In this document: positions 21,460-35,811 of the stretch, piece after piece
How the letters are laid out: the number at the start of each line of letters is the position of its first letter
How positions within the stretch are numbered: the first letter of the stretch is position 1
From: Pantoea sp. At-9b
GTDB lineage: Bacteria > Pseudomonadota > Gammaproteobacteria > Enterobacterales > Enterobacteriaceae
Length of the DNA stretch: 64,000 nt
Assembly (NCBI RefSeq): GCF_000175935.2
Contig: NC_014837.1
Location: 868,001 to 932,000, forward strand
Direction: 5' to 3'
Translations under genes and position numbers: made by a program
Notes under the pieces: generated by a model
Seen by the model: the letters and a program-made list of their open reading frames with translations, nothing else
Told to the model about the DNA's origin: nothing
The model's database searches: none

Positions 21460-22608
21460 ATGTCAGTGCGTCCCTTAACGATTGCCCTGGTCGCCGGAGA
21501 AACCTCCGGCGATATTCTTGGTGCCGGTCTCATTCGTGCGTTAAAAGCGCGCCATCCTGATGCCCGCTTTGTTGGCGTTGCCGGTCCGCTGATGCAGGCC
21601 GAAGGCTGCGAAGCCTGGTATGAGATGGAAGAACTGGCCGTCATGGGTATTGTTGAAGTGCTGGAACGTCTGCCGCGACTGTTAAAAATTCGTCGTGACC
21701 TGACGCAGCGCTTCACAGCACTGCAACCGGATGTGTTTGTCGGCATCGATGCGCCTGATTTTAATATCACGCTGGAAGGCCGTCTGAAGCGCGCCGGAAT
21801 TCGCACTATTCATTATGTCAGCCCCTCCGTTTGGGCCTGGCGTCAAAAGCGTGTATTCAAAATTGGCCGCAACACTAACCTCGTGTTGGCCTTTCTGCCG
21901 TTTGAAAAAGCGTTTTACGATCGTTTCAACGTGCCGTGCCGTTTTATCGGCCACACGATGGCAGATGCGATGCCGATGCAGCCCGATAAGCTGGCGGCAC
22001 GACGCGACTTAGGGATTGCTGACGATGCCATCTGTCTTGGCCTGCTGCCGGGCAGCCGTGGTGCTGAAGTTGAAATGCTCAGCGCGGATTTTCTGCGTGC
22101 GGCACAACTGCTGCGCCAGCGCTATCCGACATTGGAGATCGTCGTTCCGCTGGTGAATGCGAAACGTCGTGCACAGTTCGAGCACATCAAAGCAGAAGTG
22201 GCACCGGAATTACCGATGCACCTGCTGGATGGCAAAGGGCGTGCAGCGATGATCGCCAGCGATGCAGCCATTCTGGCATCGGGAACCGCAGCGCTGGAAT
22301 GTATGCTGGCAAAATGCCCGATGGTGGTGGGGTATCGTATGAAACCGTTCACCTTCTGGCTGGCGAAACGTCTGGTCAAAACCCCTTACGTCTCTTTGCC
22401 TAATTTGCTTGCCGGGCGCGAGCTGGTAAAAGAACTGTTGCAGGATGAGTGCCAACCGGAAGCGTTAGCCGCTGCTCTGGAGCCGTTGTTACATGCGGGT
22501 GCTGAGCGCGATGCGCTGCTGGCGACGTTCAACGAATTACATGCACAGATTCGCTGGAATGCTGATGAGCAGGCCGCGGATGCCGTACTGGAGATTGCTC
22601 ATGGCTGA
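21460..22608 (+). CDS. lpxB: LpxB, lipid A disaccharide synthase
   Basis: 382 residues. A GT-B glycosyltransferase that joins UDP-2,3-diacylglucosamine and lipid X into the lipid A disaccharide. The N-terminus [14 protein letters not shown] and the C-terminal half motif [13 protein letters not shown] and ASGTAALE are typical. Its last 8 bp overlap the start of rnhB. Confidence 0.97.
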   Translation: MSVRPLTIALVAGETSGDILGAGLIRALKARHPDARFVGVAGPLMQAEGCEAWYEMEELAVMGIVEVLERLPRLLKIRRDLTQRFTALQPDVFVGIDAPDFNITLEGRLKRAGIRTIHYVSPSVWAWRQKRVFKIGRNTNLVLAFLPFEKAFYDRFNVPCRFIGHTMADAMPMQPDKLAARRDLGIADDAICLGLLPGSRGAEVEMLSADFLRAAQLLRQRYPTLEIVVPLVNAKRRAQFEHIKAEVAPELPMHLLDGKGRAAMIASDAAILASGTAALECMLAKCPMVVGYRMKPFTFWLAKRLVKTPYVSLPNLLAGRELVKELLQDECQPEALAAALEPLLHAGAERDALLATFNELHAQIRWNADEQAADAVLEIAHG

Positions 22609-23227
22609 GTTTATTTATCCCAATGCGCGGTTGATTGCCGGTGTTGATGAAGTAGGGCGCGGGCCGCTGGTCGGCGCAGTGGTCACAGCAGCGGTGATCC
22701 TCGATCCTGCGCAACCGATTATCGGTCTGGCCGATTCCAAAAAATTGTCTGAGAAACGCCGTCTGGCGCTGTATGACGAGATCAAAGAGAAAGCGCTGGC
22801 CTGGAGCCTGGGACGTGCTGAGCCAGAAGAGATCGATCAGATCAACATTCTGCACGCCACCATGCTGGCCATGCAGCGAGCGGTGGCCGGTTTGCCATTG
22901 GTCCCTGATTTTGTGTTGATCGATGGCAACCGTTGCCCGGCGTTGCCGATGCCATCGCAGGCGGTGGTCAAAGGTGATAGCCTGGTGGCAGAGATCAGTG
23001 CCGCATCGATCCTGGCGAAAGTCACGCGCGATCGCGAAATGGCCGAACTGGATGCGCTTTTCCCGCAATATGGCTTCGCCCAGCACAAGGGGTATCCGAC
23101 GGCACTGCACATGGAAAGATTGACCCAGCATGGTGCCACGCCTCATCACCGCCGCAGCTTCGCGCCGGTGCGTAATGCCTTGATTGATGCCGACGTGCTG
23201 GCCGCGCGCCAGCCGACTACGCTTTAA
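22601..23227 (+). CDS. rnhB: ribonuclease HII
   Basis: 208 residues. It nicks 5' of ribonucleotides embedded in DNA to start ribonucleotide excision repair. The catalytic pair D16-E17 is in [12 protein letters not shown], with further aspartates in LIDGN and [14 protein letters not shown] at 22601 gives the family start and overlaps lpxB by 8 bp; the same frame is open further upstream inside lpxB. Confidence 0.97.
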   Translation: MAEFIYPNARLIAGVDEVGRGPLVGAVVTAAVILDPAQPIIGLADSKKLSEKRRLALYDEIKEKALAWSLGRAEPEEIDQINILHATMLAMQRAVAGLPLVPDFVLIDGNRCPALPMPSQAVVKGDSLVAEISAASILAKVTRDREMAELDALFPQYGFAQHKGYPTALHMERLTQHGATPHHRRSFAPVRNALIDADVLAARQPTTL

Positions 23228-23258
23228 TAGCCTGACGCTGTTTTAACCGGAAACTGAT

Positions 23259-26741
<3,483 letters not shown>

Positions 26742-26753
26742 AACAGGAACATT

Positions 26754-27713
26754 ATGAGTCTTAATTACCTGGATTTTGAACAGCCAATCGCAGAACTGGA
26801 AGCGAAAATCGACTCGCTGAAATCGATTGGTCGTCAGGATGAGAAACACGATATTAATCTGGACGAAGAAGTGCAACGTCTGCGCGAGAAAAGCGTAGAA
26901 CTGACGCGTAAAATCTTCTCCGATTTGGGTGCATGGCAGGTCGCGCAACTGGCGCGTCATCCGCTGCGTCCTTATACGCTGGACTATGTCCGCAATGCCT
27001 TTGATGAGTTTGACGAGTTGGCTGGCGATCGTGCCTATGCCGATGATAAAGCGATTGTTGGCGGTATTGCCCGTCTCGATGGCCGTCCGGTGATGATCAT
27101 TGGTCATCAGAAAGGTCGTGAAACCAAAGAGAAAATTCGTCGCAACTTCGGTATGCCAGCACCAGAGGGCTACCGTAAAGCGCTGCGTCTGATGGAGATG
27201 GCAGAGCGCTTTAAGATGCCGCTGATTACCTTCATTGACACCCCGGGCGCGTATCCGGGCGTCGGTGCTGAGGAGCGTGGTCAGTCGGAAGCGATTGCCC
27301 GTAACCTGCGTGAGATGTCTGGCCTGAAAATCCCGGTGATCTGTACCGTGATCGGCGAAGGCGGCTCCGGTGGTGCACTGGCGATTGGCGTGGGCGATAA
27401 AGTCAACATGTTGCAGTACAGCACCTATTCGGTGATCTCACCGGAAGGCTGTGCTTCGATTCTGTGGAAAAGCGCTGACAAAGCCCCACTGGCTGCAGAA
27501 GCGATGGGCATCACCGCTGATCGTCTGAAAGAGCTGAAACTGATCGACTCCATCATCCCGGAACCGCTGGGTGGTGCACATCGTCATCCGGTTGATATGG
27601 CTGCGGCGCTGAAAAACCAGCTGCTGGCCGATCTGGCCGATCTCGATACTCTCAGCACCGAAGAGTTGCTGAACCGTCGTTATCAGCGTCTGATGAGCTA
27701 CGGCTACGCCTGA
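26754..27713 (+). CDS. accA: AccA, acetyl-CoA carboxyltransferase alpha subunit
   Basis: 319 residues. With AccD it transfers CO2 from biotin to acetyl-CoA in the first step of fatty-acid synthesis. The crotonase-fold core contains [18 protein letters not shown] and [15 protein letters not shown]. It starts 12 bp after dnaE and ends before a strong terminator, which closes the long plus-strand core block. Confidence 0.98.
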   Translation: MSLNYLDFEQPIAELEAKIDSLKSIGRQDEKHDINLDEEVQRLREKSVELTRKIFSDLGAWQVAQLARHPLRPYTLDYVRNAFDEFDELAGDRAYADDKAIVGGIARLDGRPVMIIGHQKGRETKEKIRRNFGMPAPEGYRKALRLMEMAERFKMPLITFIDTPGAYPGVGAEERGQSEAIARNLREMSGLKIPVICTVIGEGGSGGALAIGVGDKVNMLQYSTYSVISPEGCASILWKSADKAPLAAEAMGITADRLKELKLIDSIIPEPLGGAHRHPVDMAAALKNQLLADLADLDTLSTEELLNRRYQRLMSYGYA

Positions 27714-27734
27714 TTAACGATGTGATCAAAACAA

Positions 27735-27757
27735 GCGGACTTCGGTCCGCTTTTTTT
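27735..27757 (+). terminator. terminator after accA
   Basis: GC-rich stem GCGGAC/GTCCGC with the stable TTCG tetraloop followed by seven T. Confidence 0.92.
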
Positions 27758-27848
27758 GTGTCTGCGCAACAGCAGAGCATTCTGACGGTAATCCCTGCCT
27801 GCTTTTCGCTATGCTTATTCAGTGCCACAACACCACAGGAGGTGAGCA

Positions 27849-29999
27849 TTGAATATTCTTGCGATCATGGGACCGCACGGGGTTTTCTACAAAGATGAAC
27901 CGATGCGTGAGTTGGATGCAGCATTGAAGCTGCAAGGCTTCCAGACCGTCTATCCCCACAATGCCAGTGACCTGCTGAAGCTGATTGAGCACAACCCCCG
28001 GGTGTGCGGCGTGGTTTTTGACTGGGATGATTACAGCTTGTCGCTTTGCAGCGATATCAATCAACTCAACGAATACCTGCCGCTGTACGCGTTTATCAAC
28101 ACCCATTCACAATTGGATGTCAGCATCAATGAAATGCGCATGGCGCTGCATTTCTTCGAATATGCCCTGAGCGTAGCTGACGACATCGCGTTGCATATTC
28201 GCCAGTACACCGATGAATACATCGACAAAATCACCCCGCCGCTGACCAAAGCGTTATTTACCTATGTCAAAGAGGGCAAATACACCTTCTGCACCCCCGG
28301 CCATATGGGCGGGACGGCGTTCCAGAAAAGCCCGGTCGGCAGCTTGTTCTACGATTTTTTTGGCGCGAATACGCTGAAAGCGGATATCTCGATTTCGGTG
28401 ACGGAGCTGGGTTCTCTGCTTGACCACACCGGCCCACATCTGGAAGCAGAAGAGTACGTCGCCCGCACCTTTGGTGCAGAGCAGAGTTACATGGTGACCA
28501 ATGGCACCTCGACTTCGAATAAGATCGTGGGGATGTATGCGGCACCCACGGGCAGCACGGTGCTGATTGACCGTAATTGCCATAAATCGCTGACCCATCT
28601 GCTGATGATGAGCGACATTATCCCGCTGTGGCTGAAGCCAACGCGTAACGCGCTGGGCATTCTCGGCGGGATACCACAGCGGGAATTTACCCGTGACAGC
28701 ATCCAGCACAAAGTCGACAACACACCGCGCGCCAGCTGGCCGGTGCATGCGGTGATCACCAACTCAACCTATGATGGCTTGCTGTATAACACCGAATATA
28801 TCAAGCGGACGTTAGATGTCCCGTCGATCCACTTTGACTCTGCCTGGGTACCCTATACCAATTTTCACCCGATCTATGACGGGAAAAGCGGCATGAGCGG
28901 CGATCGGGTGCCGGGCAAGGTGATCTATGAAACGCAATCGACGCACAAGCTGCTGGCGGCATTTTCCCAGGCTTCGCTGATTCATATCAAAGGGGACTAC
29001 GACGAGCAGACCTTTAACGAAGCCTACATGATGCACACCACCACGTCGCCAAACTACGCGATTGTCTCGTCGATCGAGACAGCAGCGGCGATGCTGCGAG
29101 GCAATCCGGGGAAGCGTCTGATCAATCGTTCGGTAGAAAGAGCACTGCATTTCCGGCGTGAAATCCAGCGGTTGCGCGAAGAGTCAGACGGCTGGTTCTT
29201 CGATATCTGGCAGCCGGAGCAAGTGGATGAAGCGGAATGTTGGCCGATCCAACCCGGCGAGGAGGATTGGCACGGCTTTACCCAAGCCGATTGCGATCAT
29301 ATGTACCTTGATCCGATTAAGGTGACGATCCTGACGCCAGGGATGAGCGAGTTGGGTGTGATGACGGAAGAGGGGATTCCGGCGGCGCTGGTCGCGAAAT
29401 TCCTCGACCAGCGCGGTGTGGTGGTGGAGAAAACCGGTCCGTATAACCTGCTGTTCCTGTTTAGCATTGGCATCGATAAAACCAAAGCGATGAGCGTGCT
29501 GCGTGGCCTGACCGAGTTTAAACGCGCCTACGATCTCAATCTGCGGGTGAAAAACATGCTGCCGGACCTCTACGCCGAAGATCCCGATTTTTACCGCAAC
29601 ATGCGTATTCAGACGCTGGCGCAGGGGATTCATCAGCTGATCCTGCAACATGATTTGCCCCGTTTGATGCTCAAGGCGTTTGACGTGTTGCCGGAGATGA
29701 AGATGACCCCACACCAGGCCTTCCAGCAGCAGGTCAAGGGGCAGGTGGAAACGGTGGATATTCGTGAGTTAGTCGGGCGTATCTCTGCCAATATGATTTT
29801 GCCCTACCCGCCGGGCGTACCTTTGGTCATGCCGGGTGAGATGATTACCGAGCAGAGCCGTGCGGTGCTCGATTTTCTGTTGATGCTCTGCACCATCGGA
29901 CGGCACTATCCTGGCTTTGAGACGGACATCCACGGTGCAACGCTGACCGAGGATGGGCGTTATCTGGTGCGGGTGTTAAAAGGCGAGAACGATCATTAA
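27849..29999 (+). CDS. ldcC: LdcC, constitutive lysine decarboxylase
   Basis: 716 residues (E. coli LdcC 713). A PLP enzyme converting lysine to cadaverine and CO2. An N-terminal wing domain starts MNIxAIMGPHGVFYKDEP, and the PLP lysine is in STHK near residue 367. The whole length matches LdcC more than the acid-induced CadA, and no cadB or cadC is adjacent. The start is TTG at 27849 behind AGGAGGTGAG; such a strong ribosome-binding site fits a weak start codon. Confidence 0.93.
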   Translation: MNILAIMGPHGVFYKDEPMRELDAALKLQGFQTVYPHNASDLLKLIEHNPRVCGVVFDWDDYSLSLCSDINQLNEYLPLYAFINTHSQLDVSINEMRMALHFFEYALSVADDIALHIRQYTDEYIDKITPPLTKALFTYVKEGKYTFCTPGHMGGTAFQKSPVGSLFYDFFGANTLKADISISVTELGSLLDHTGPHLEAEEYVARTFGAEQSYMVTNGTSTSNKIVGMYAAPTGSTVLIDRNCHKSLTHLLMMSDIIPLWLKPTRNALGILGGIPQREFTRDSIQHKVDNTPRASWPVHAVITNSTYDGLLYNTEYIKRTLDVPSIHFDSAWVPYTNFHPIYDGKSGMSGDRVPGKVIYETQSTHKLLAAFSQASLIHIKGDYDEQTFNEAYMMHTTTSPNYAIVSSIETAAAMLRGNPGKRLINRSVERALHFRREIQRLREESDGWFFDIWQPEQVDEAECWPIQPGEEDWHGFTQADCDHMYLDPIKVTILTPGMSELGVMTEEGIPAALVAKFLDQRGVVVEKTGPYNLLFLFSIGIDKTKAMSVLRGLTEFKRAYDLNLRVKNMLPDLYAEDPDFYRNMRIQTLAQGIHQLILQHDLPRLMLKAFDVLPEMKMTPHQAFQQQVKGQVETVDIRELVGRISANMILPYPPGVPLVMPGEMITEQSRAVLDFLLMLCTIGRHYPGFETDIHGATLTEDGRYLVRVLKGENDH

Positions 30000-30073
30000 C
30001 TTCAGATAAACGCCTCTTTTCAGCAGGCCGCCTGCCACGTAAGGTAAGCGGCTAACCAGAAAACGGAGCCGCT

Positions 30074-30463
30074 ATGCTACAGATAAAACAGATCCACCAC
30101 ATTGCCATCATTGCCACCGATTATGCGCGCAGTAAGGCATTTTATTGTGACGTGTTGGGTTTTGAACTGTTGGGGGAGTTTTACCGGGCGGAGCGTGATT
30201 CATGGAAAGGGGATCTCGGATTGAATGGTGTCTACACCATTGAACTGTTCTCCTTCCCGTCGCCGCCACCGCGCGTCAGCCAGCCGGAAGCCTGCGGTTT
30301 ACGTCACCTGGCATTCTGCGTTGCAGATGTGGAACAGTCGGTCGCGGCGCTGGCTGAGAAGGGGGTGATTTGCGAACCGATTCGTATCGATGCGTTGACC
30401 GGTAAAAGCTGTACCTTCTTCTCGGACCCGGATGGTTTGCCGCTGGAGCTGTATCAGGCGTAA
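30074..30463 (+). CDS. yaeR: YaeR, VOC-family metalloenzyme
   Basis: 129 residues, as in E. coli YaeR. A vicinal-oxygen-chelate (glyoxalase-I-like) fold: IHHIAIIATDYARSKAFY with a metal-binding histidine, GLRHLAFCVADV, and the C-terminal FFSDPDGLPLELYQ carrying the metal glutamate. Substrate is unknown. It lies between ldcC and tilS as in E. coli. Confidence 0.92.
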   Translation: MLQIKQIHHIAIIATDYARSKAFYCDVLGFELLGEFYRAERDSWKGDLGLNGVYTIELFSFPSPPPRVSQPEACGLRHLAFCVADVEQSVAALAEKGVICEPIRIDALTGKSCTFFSDPDGLPLELYQA

Positions 30464-30516
30464 AATAGCGCCCGTCGCGGGCCGCAATCGGGCGGTTCGC
30501 TCTCACGGAATGCGCC

Positions 30517-31818
30517 ATGTCTTTGTCCCATCTTGCTGCACTGCTGACACCCGACGCCCGCTGCGTGCTGGCGTTCAGCGGTGGGCTGGATTCCACCGTA
30601 TTGCTGCATCAACTGGTTTGCTGGCGACAGCAGCACCCGCAGATGCAGCTGCGCGCATTGCATGTTCATCATGGTTTAAGCCCCAACGCCGATAGCTGGG
30701 CGGCGCATTGCCAGCACCTTTGCCAGCAGTGGCACATCCCCTGTGAGGTACTCCGTGTCAGGGTGGATGGGCGTGAGCAGGGGATTGAGGCGGCAGCGCG
30801 TGATGCGCGTTATCAGGCGCTATTACAGCACCTGCAACCCGGTGAGCACTTACTTACCGCCCAGCACCTCGACGATCAATGTGAAACCTTGTTACTGGCG
30901 CTGAAGCGTGGCAGTGGCCCGGCGGGCCTTGCAGCAATGCCATCGCAACGCATTCTGGGGGAGAATACCCATCTACGTCCGCTGCTGGCTCTTAGCCGCC
31001 AGCAGCTTGAAAGTTGGGCGGCGCAGCATCAGCTGAGCTGGATTGAAGACGAGAGCAACGCGGATTGCCGCTACGACAGAAATTTTCTCCGCCAGCAGGT
31101 ACTTCCGCTACTCCAGGCGCGTTGGCCGCATTTCAGTGCTGCTGCTGCCCGCAGCGCCGCGTTATGTGGTGAACAGGAGCAGCTACTGGACGAACTGCTG
31201 GCAGAACAGCTGGCGCAATTGACAGACAAGCAGGGGCGGCTTAACTTCACGCCGTTACTGGCGATGCAGGAGGCACGCCGCCATGCGCTGCTGCGCCGCT
31301 GGATTGCCGGGCAGGGCGGAACCATGCCTTCGCGTGATGCGTTACTGCGTATCACCCGCGAAGTGATGCATAGCCGCGAAGATGCGCAACCCTGCCTGCA
31401 TTTTGGCGCTTTTGAACTGCGTCGTTATCGCCAGCAACTCTACTGGCTTCCGTCTCAGCCTTCCCTCAGTCAGCACTCACTTACCTGGCATGACCGCTCG
31501 CAACCTTTGCCTTTGCCTGAATCACTCGGGGAGCTACAGGCGTGCTGTGATATTGCCCGGCTGCGTTTCCCGACCGATGACGAGCAGGTGAGTATCCGTT
31601 TTAAGGCCCAGGGCTATGTGCACGTGCTGGAACGGGCGGGAGGCCGTGAACTGAAAAAACTGTGGCAGGAGCTGGGGGTTCCGCCCTGGCAGCGCGAACG
31701 TATCCCACTGATTTACTACAACCAGACGTTAATCTGCGCCCCGGGGTTTTTTATCACCCGTGACGGCGCGGCCAGCAATGAGCAAGGCTGGACGGCAGTC
31801 TGGTTACAACAACAATAA
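30517..31818 (+). CDS. tilS: TilS, tRNA-Ile lysidine synthetase
   Basis: 433 residues. It converts C34 of the CAU-anticodon isoleucine tRNA to lysidine, changing codon recognition from AUG to AUA. The N-type ATP-pyrophosphatase P-loop SGGLDST is at 21-27, followed by HVHHGLS and [10 protein letters not shown]. The C-terminal domain after about residue 240 is the tRNA-binding part. It is followed by a cytochrome gene after 14 bp. Confidence 0.95.
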   Translation: MSLSHLAALLTPDARCVLAFSGGLDSTVLLHQLVCWRQQHPQMQLRALHVHHGLSPNADSWAAHCQHLCQQWHIPCEVLRVRVDGREQGIEAAARDARYQALLQHLQPGEHLLTAQHLDDQCETLLLALKRGSGPAGLAAMPSQRILGENTHLRPLLALSRQQLESWAAQHQLSWIEDESNADCRYDRNFLRQQVLPLLQARWPHFSAAAARSAALCGEQEQLLDELLAEQLAQLTDKQGRLNFTPLLAMQEARRHALLRRWIAGQGGTMPSRDALLRITREVMHSREDAQPCLHFGAFELRRYRQQLYWLPSQPSLSQHSLTWHDRSQPLPLPESLGELQACCDIARLRFPTDDEQVSIRFKAQGYVHVLERAGGRELKKLWQELGVPPWQRERIPLIYYNQTLICAPGFFITRDGAASNEQGWTAVWLQQQ

Positions 31819-31832
31819 AACGGAGAGCAATG

Positions 31833-32141
31833 ATGAAATACTGGATTGCGGCGGCATTTTTCGCCGTGGCACTGCCGGCGCTGGCCGACGGTGATATTAA
31901 GGCGGGGGCGCAGAAAGCCGCCACTTGCCTGGCATGTCATGGTGCGGAAGGGAAAAGTGCCGTGCCGCTGTATCCCAATCTGGCCGGACAACATGCCCCT
32001 TATCTGCTGCACGCCTTGCAAGCCTACAAAAAGGGCGAGCGCAGTGGAGGGCAAGCTGAGGTGATGAAAGCGTTTGTGGCTGGGTTAAGCGATCAGGATA
32101 TGGAAGATTTGGCGGCGTATTACGGTTCGTTGCAACCCTAA
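31833..32141 (+). CDS. small periplasmic c-type cytochrome
   Basis: 102 residues with a signal peptide ending ALA-DGD and a single haem motif CLACH at residues 32-36; a methionine about 55 residues further (EVMKAF) could be the distal ligand. The sequence ([28 protein letters not shown], split here into segments) resembles one half of a cytochrome c4 or a c553. It carries electrons in the periplasm, but its partner cannot be told. ATG at 31833 has better spacing from GGAG than the ATG at 31830. This gene is not at this place in E. coli. Confidence 0.85.
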   Translation: MKYWIAAAFFAVALPALADGDIKAGAQKAATCLACHGAEGKSAVPLYPNLAGQHAPYLLHALQAYKKGERSGGQAEVMKAFVAGLSDQDMEDLAAYYGSLQP

Positions 32142-32181
32142 GCGAGGGGGGCGGGAGTGGGATTTCCCGCCCGTAGGAAGG

Positions 32182-32445
32182 TTACTCGTCTTCGCTGACG
32201 ATGACGGTGCCCAGCTCAGGGTGGCTGAAGCTGGCGATGTGATCGAGCCGCAGCTCGCGGGTCTCGCCGGAGAGGTCGACTGCAAGATACTCGACGTTTT
32301 TGCGTGAGATCATATCCACGGCTTTCGCCTTGAGCTGATCACCGTTTTTTAATTCGAGCGCAAGCGTCCAGTGTTTTTGGCAGGCGAGTTCCAGGTTGTC
32401 GTAGTCATCGCAGTTGATGGGTTTGTAGGCTTCATTCGTCAACAT
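32182..32445 (-). CDS. rof: Rof, Rho-binding antiterminator
   Basis: 87 residues, close to E. coli Rof (YaeO): [17 protein letters not shown], then [11 protein letters not shown] and [17 protein letters not shown]. Rof binds the transcription terminator Rho and inhibits it. It is convergent with the cytochrome gene and overlaps the end of yaeP by 14 bp on the same strand, so the two are probably one operon. Confidence 0.95.
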   Translation of the reverse strand: MLTNEAYKPINCDDYDNLELACQKHWTLALELKNGDQLKAKAVDMISRKNVEYLAVDLSGETRELRLDHIASFSHPELGTVIVSEDE

Positions 32446-32632
32446 AGTCGCTCACCAATAAGTTCGCAGCGGCATAGGCTGCCTGTTCCCTGACAGAAGA
32501 GTTTAGCGCAGAATTAGCGGCAATATCATTGAGTGCATTCAGCGCGCATCCAATGGCATCTGGCACATAACCCAGGTCGCCGCTGCCAATCTCGGCATAT
32601 TTCTGGCGAACTAACTCACAATACTTTTGCAC
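32432..32632 (-). CDS. yaeP: YaeP, UPF0253 family protein
   Basis: 66 residues, matching E. coli YaeP in length and in [20 protein letters not shown] and [14 protein letters not shown]. The start is chosen as GTG at 32632, because the GAGGAGG ribosome-binding site (32641-32647) is properly spaced for it and abuts the alternative GTG at 32638. Function is unknown. It is the first gene of the yaeP-rof pair. E. coli has yaeQ next; here it is missing. Confidence 0.9.
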   Translation of the reverse strand: MQKYCELVRQKYAEIGSGDLGYVPDAIGCALNALNDIAANSALNSSVREQAAYAAANLLVSDYVDE

Positions 32633-32848
32633 ATTCACCTCCTCAGCAGAGTATCAATACTCTGGTTGATAGGAGACTATATCACAGGCATTTCACTGAA
32701 ATCAGCCAGTGCGCAGCGTGAAGCCTTCAGAGAAAAGCAGAAAAGTGGCAAAATCCGCTGCGGTTAAGCGTGTGCACTGCGCACAAAAGGTTAAGTTAAT
32801 GGACAGGTTATTACGCGGTACAGGATCTTTTCCTGCGGCAGGTGACAG

Positions 32849-33259
32849 ATGATTGTATTGTCACGTTCGGTTTCACTGCCGGAAAATGAGGTAGAGCTGA
32901 GCGCCATCCGTGCCCAGGGGGCGGGTGGGCAGCATGTGAATAAAACCTCAACCGCCATCCACCTGCGTTTTGATATCAATGCCTCATCATTGCCGCCGTT
33001 TTATAAAGAGCGGCTGCTGGGGGCGCGTCACCATTTGATCACCGAAGACGGGGTGGTGATTATCAAAGCGCAGGAGTATCGCAGCCAGGAGATGAATCGT
33101 GAAGCCGCACTACAGCGGTTGATTAATTTAATCCGGGAATTGACGACGGTGGAGAAAGTACGACGAGCCACCCGGCCTACCCGAGCATCGAAGGAGCGAC
33201 GACTGGAAGGCAAAGCGCGGCGGAGTAGTACCAAGGCATTGCGGGGAAAAGTGCGCTAA
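32849..33259 (+). CDS. arfB: ArfB (YaeJ), ribosome-rescue peptidyl-tRNA hydrolase
   Basis: 136 residues. A stop-codon-independent release factor that frees ribosomes stalled at mRNA ends. The catalytic GGQ is at 26-28 in [20 protein letters not shown]. The basic C-terminal tail ([15 protein letters not shown] ... KALRGKVR) inserts in the empty mRNA channel. It is convergent with proS; the E. coli genes nlpE and yaeF that lie between are absent. Confidence 0.95.
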   Translation: MIVLSRSVSLPENEVELSAIRAQGAGGQHVNKTSTAIHLRFDINASSLPPFYKERLLGARHHLITEDGVVIIKAQEYRSQEMNREAALQRLINLIRELTTVEKVRRATRPTRASKERRLEGKARRSSTKALRGKVR

Positions 33260-33285
33260 AAAAAGCGCCTCTGGTCAGAGGCGCT
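33258..33285 (-). terminator. terminator of proS
   Basis: A 10-bp perfect stem AGCGCCTCTG/CAGAGGCGCT followed on the minus strand by a run of seven T. It starts at the arfB stop and may also stop arfB transcripts. Confidence 0.85.
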
Positions 33286-33293
33286 CAGGGGCA

Positions 33294-35012
33294 TTACTTG
33301 TTCAGGGCTTTTGCCAGGAAGTCGACGATTTCGCTGTGCTTAATCATCTCTTTCTCGCTGGCGGAACGCGCCTTGTACTCGATCTCGGCATTATCGAGGT
33401 TACGATCGCCAATCACGATGGTGTGCGGTACACCAATCAGTTCCATATCGGCAAACATCACGCCCGGACGCTCTTTACGGTCATCCAGAATCACGTCAAT
33501 GCCTTTGGCACGCAGCGCGTTGTACAGCTCATCCGCCACTTCTTTTACGCGGAAAGATTTGTGCATGTTCATTGGCAGGATCGCCACTTCGAACGGTGCC
33601 AGCGCAGCGGGCCAGATAATGCCACGCTCATCATGGTTCTGCTCAATCGCGGCAGCTACCACGCGGGTGATACCGATACCGTAGCAACCCATCGTCATGA
33701 TCTGATTACGACCGTCTTCGCCTTGTACCGCCGCTTTCAGCGCATCGGAATATTTGGTGCCGAGCTGGAAGATGTGGCCAACTTCAATACCACGTTTAAT
33801 CAGCAGCGTACCTTTACCGTCTGGGCTGGGATCGCCTTCCACCACGTTGCGGATATCTTCGACACGCGGTTCCGGCAGGTCACGCCCCCAGTTAATACCG
33901 GCGTAATGTTTGCCATCGATGTTGGCACCGGCGCAGAAATCGCTGGTTTTCGCTACGGTACGGTCAGCAATCACCGGCATGGTCAGACCCACCGGGCCGA
34001 GGGAGCCAGGACCTGCGCCCAGTACCGCACGGATTTCGGCTTCAGTGGCCATCTCCAGCGGGGCAGCAACGATATCCAGTTTCTCTGCTTTTACTTCATT
34101 CAGCTGATGATCGCCGCGCAGCAACAGGGCAACCAGCGCGTGGCCGCTCTCTTCGCTGCCTTTGACAAACAGCGTCTTAACAGTTTTCTCAATCGGCAGC
34201 TGATGTTGCTCAACCAGCTCGGCGATAGTTTTCGCATGCGGCGTGTCGAACTGCACCATCGCCTGCGTTGGTTGCGGACGTTCACCCGCCGGAGCCAGCG
34301 CCTCCGCTTTTTCAATGTTGGCCGCGTAATCAGATTCGCTGGAGAAGATCACATCATCTTCACCGCTCTGGGCCAGCACCTGGAATTCATGTGAAGCGCT
34401 ACCACCGATGGAACCGGTATCCGCCTGTACCGCACGGAAATCCAGCCCCATACGGCTGAAGCTCTGGCTGTAGGCGCGGTACATCGCGTCGTAGGTTTCC
34501 TGCAACGATTCCTGTGACGTGTGGAACGAGTAGGCATCTTTCATGATGAACTCGCGTGAACGCATCACACCAAAGCGCGGACGCACTTCGTCACGGAATT
34601 TGGTCTGGATCTGATACAGGTTGAGCGGCAACTGCTTGTAGGAGCTCAGCTCGTTACGGATCAGGTCAGTGACCACTTCTTCATGCGTCGGACCCAGCAC
34701 GAACGGGCGCTCGTGACGGTCTTTAATACGCAGCAGTTCGGGGCCATATTGCTCCCAACGGCCACTCTCTTCCCACAGATCGGCAGGCTGAACCACCGGC
34801 ATAGAGATCTCAATCGCACCCGCGTTGTTCATCTCTTCACGCACGATGTTTTCGACTTTTCTCAGCACGCGAACACCGGTCGGCAGCCAGGTATACAGAC
34901 CTGAAGCCAGTTTACGGATCATCCCGGCACGCAGCATCAGCTGGTGGCTGATAACTTCCGCATCGGAGGGCGTCTCCTTCAGAGTGGAGAGCAAATATTG
35001 AGTAGTACGCAT
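33294..35012 (-). CDS. proS: prolyl-tRNA synthetase
   Basis: 572 residues, bacterial-type class II synthetase. Motif 2/3 regions are visible ([21 protein letters not shown], split here by length; [10 protein letters not shown]). The insertion editing domain, which deacylates Ala-tRNAPro, occupies about residues 230-390. The C-terminal anticodon-binding domain ends [10 protein letters not shown]. Starts [19 protein letters not shown], as in E. coli. Confidence 0.97.
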   Translation of the reverse strand: MRTTQYLLSTLKETPSDAEVISHQLMLRAGMIRKLASGLYTWLPTGVRVLRKVENIVREEMNNAGAIEISMPVVQPADLWEESGRWEQYGPELLRIKDRHERPFVLGPTHEEVVTDLIRNELSSYKQLPLNLYQIQTKFRDEVRPRFGVMRSREFIMKDAYSFHTSQESLQETYDAMYRAYSQSFSRMGLDFRAVQADTGSIGGSASHEFQVLAQSGEDDVIFSSESDYAANIEKAEALAPAGERPQPTQAMVQFDTPHAKTIAELVEQHQLPIEKTVKTLFVKGSEESGHALVALLLRGDHQLNEVKAEKLDIVAAPLEMATEAEIRAVLGAGPGSLGPVGLTMPVIADRTVAKTSDFCAGANIDGKHYAGINWGRDLPEPRVEDIRNVVEGDPSPDGKGTLLIKRGIEVGHIFQLGTKYSDALKAAVQGEDGRNQIMTMGCYGIGITRVVAAAIEQNHDERGIIWPAALAPFEVAILPMNMHKSFRVKEVADELYNALRAKGIDVILDDRKERPGVMFADMELIGVPHTIVIGDRNLDNAEIEYKARSASEKEMIKHSEIVDFLAKALNK

Positions 35013-35103
35013 TGATTACGATTCCAGTTATACGGAAGGTCACTGACAAAAAATTTTGCTGGCGGCTAGTGTACCAGCGAGATCCGTCACTCAAAAGCGC
35101 GTT

Positions 35104-35811
35104 TTAGCGCGGATCGAGGGCGATCACCTCGGTGCCGGTCTCGTCAATGCGCCAGCGCACATTAAAATCGAGCAGCCAGGCAGCATATTCACGATCCACG
35201 GCCTCACCTTTGCGATAAGCCGGGCGCGGGTCCTGCGCCAATACATCGCTGATGAAGCGCGCCAGATGGGGGTGGTTCTTCTGTTGCTGCTGGATTTGCG
35301 CCAGCGCCAGTGCGGAGAAACGCACCGGCATGGCTGCTTCGGGAGCCTGCTGGGCAAATCCGGCGCGTGCATCCGGTAAGGCTTCGGCAAAGGGCAGATA
35401 AGGTTTGATATCCACCACGGGGGTGCCATCCACCAAATCCAGGCTACCCAGCTGCAAAATCACCTGCTGCTTTTCGCAGCGAATCCCTTTGAGTTCAACC
35501 AGCGACATGCCAATTGGATTGGGGCGGAAGGTTGATCGCGTGGCAAAGACTCCCATGCGCGCATTCCCCCCCAGACGTGGCGGACGCACGGTGGGCCGCC
35601 AACCGCCTGCCATGGTTTGATGAAACACAAACAGCACCCATAAATGGCTGAACGCTTCGAGACCGCGCACCGCTTCAGCCTGGTTGTAAGGGGGCAGCAG
35701 ATGCAGCTCACCGGTACCATCCTGCACCAGACCTGGCTGGCGCGGAACCGCGAATTTTTCTTTCCACGGCGAATGGATTACGCCGATTTGCGCAAAGGCA
35801 AACTCACTCAT
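35104..35811 (-). CDS. trmO: TrmO (TsaA), tRNA m6t6A methyltransferase
   Basis: 235 residues, E. coli length. It methylates N6 of threonylcarbamoyl-A37 in tRNA-Thr(GGU) using SAM. The N-terminal beta-barrel domain (GVIHSPWKEKFAVPRQPG, LEAFSHLWVLFVFHQT, STFRPNPIGMSLVEL) is diagnostic. The start at MSEFAFAQIG overlaps the rcsF stop as ATGA, showing translational coupling; the longer open frame to 35889 is inside rcsF. Confidence 0.94.
   Translation of the reverse strand: MSEFAFAQIGVIHSPWKEKFAVPRQPGLVQDGTGELHLLPPYNQAEAVRGLEAFSHLWVLFVFHQTMAGGWRPTVRPPRLGGNARMGVFATRSTFRPNPIGMSLVELKGIRCEKQQVILQLGSLDLVDGTPVVDIKPYLPFAEALPDARAGFAQQAPEAAMPVRFSALALAQIQQQQKNHPHLARFISDVLAQDPRPAYRKGEAVDREYAAWLLDFNVRWRIDETGTEVIALDPR

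Noticed and set aside
32146..32175. GC-rich dyad (GGCGGGA ... TCCCGCC) between the cytochrome gene and rof as a terminator
   Set aside because: The stem is plausible but there is no T-run on either strand.
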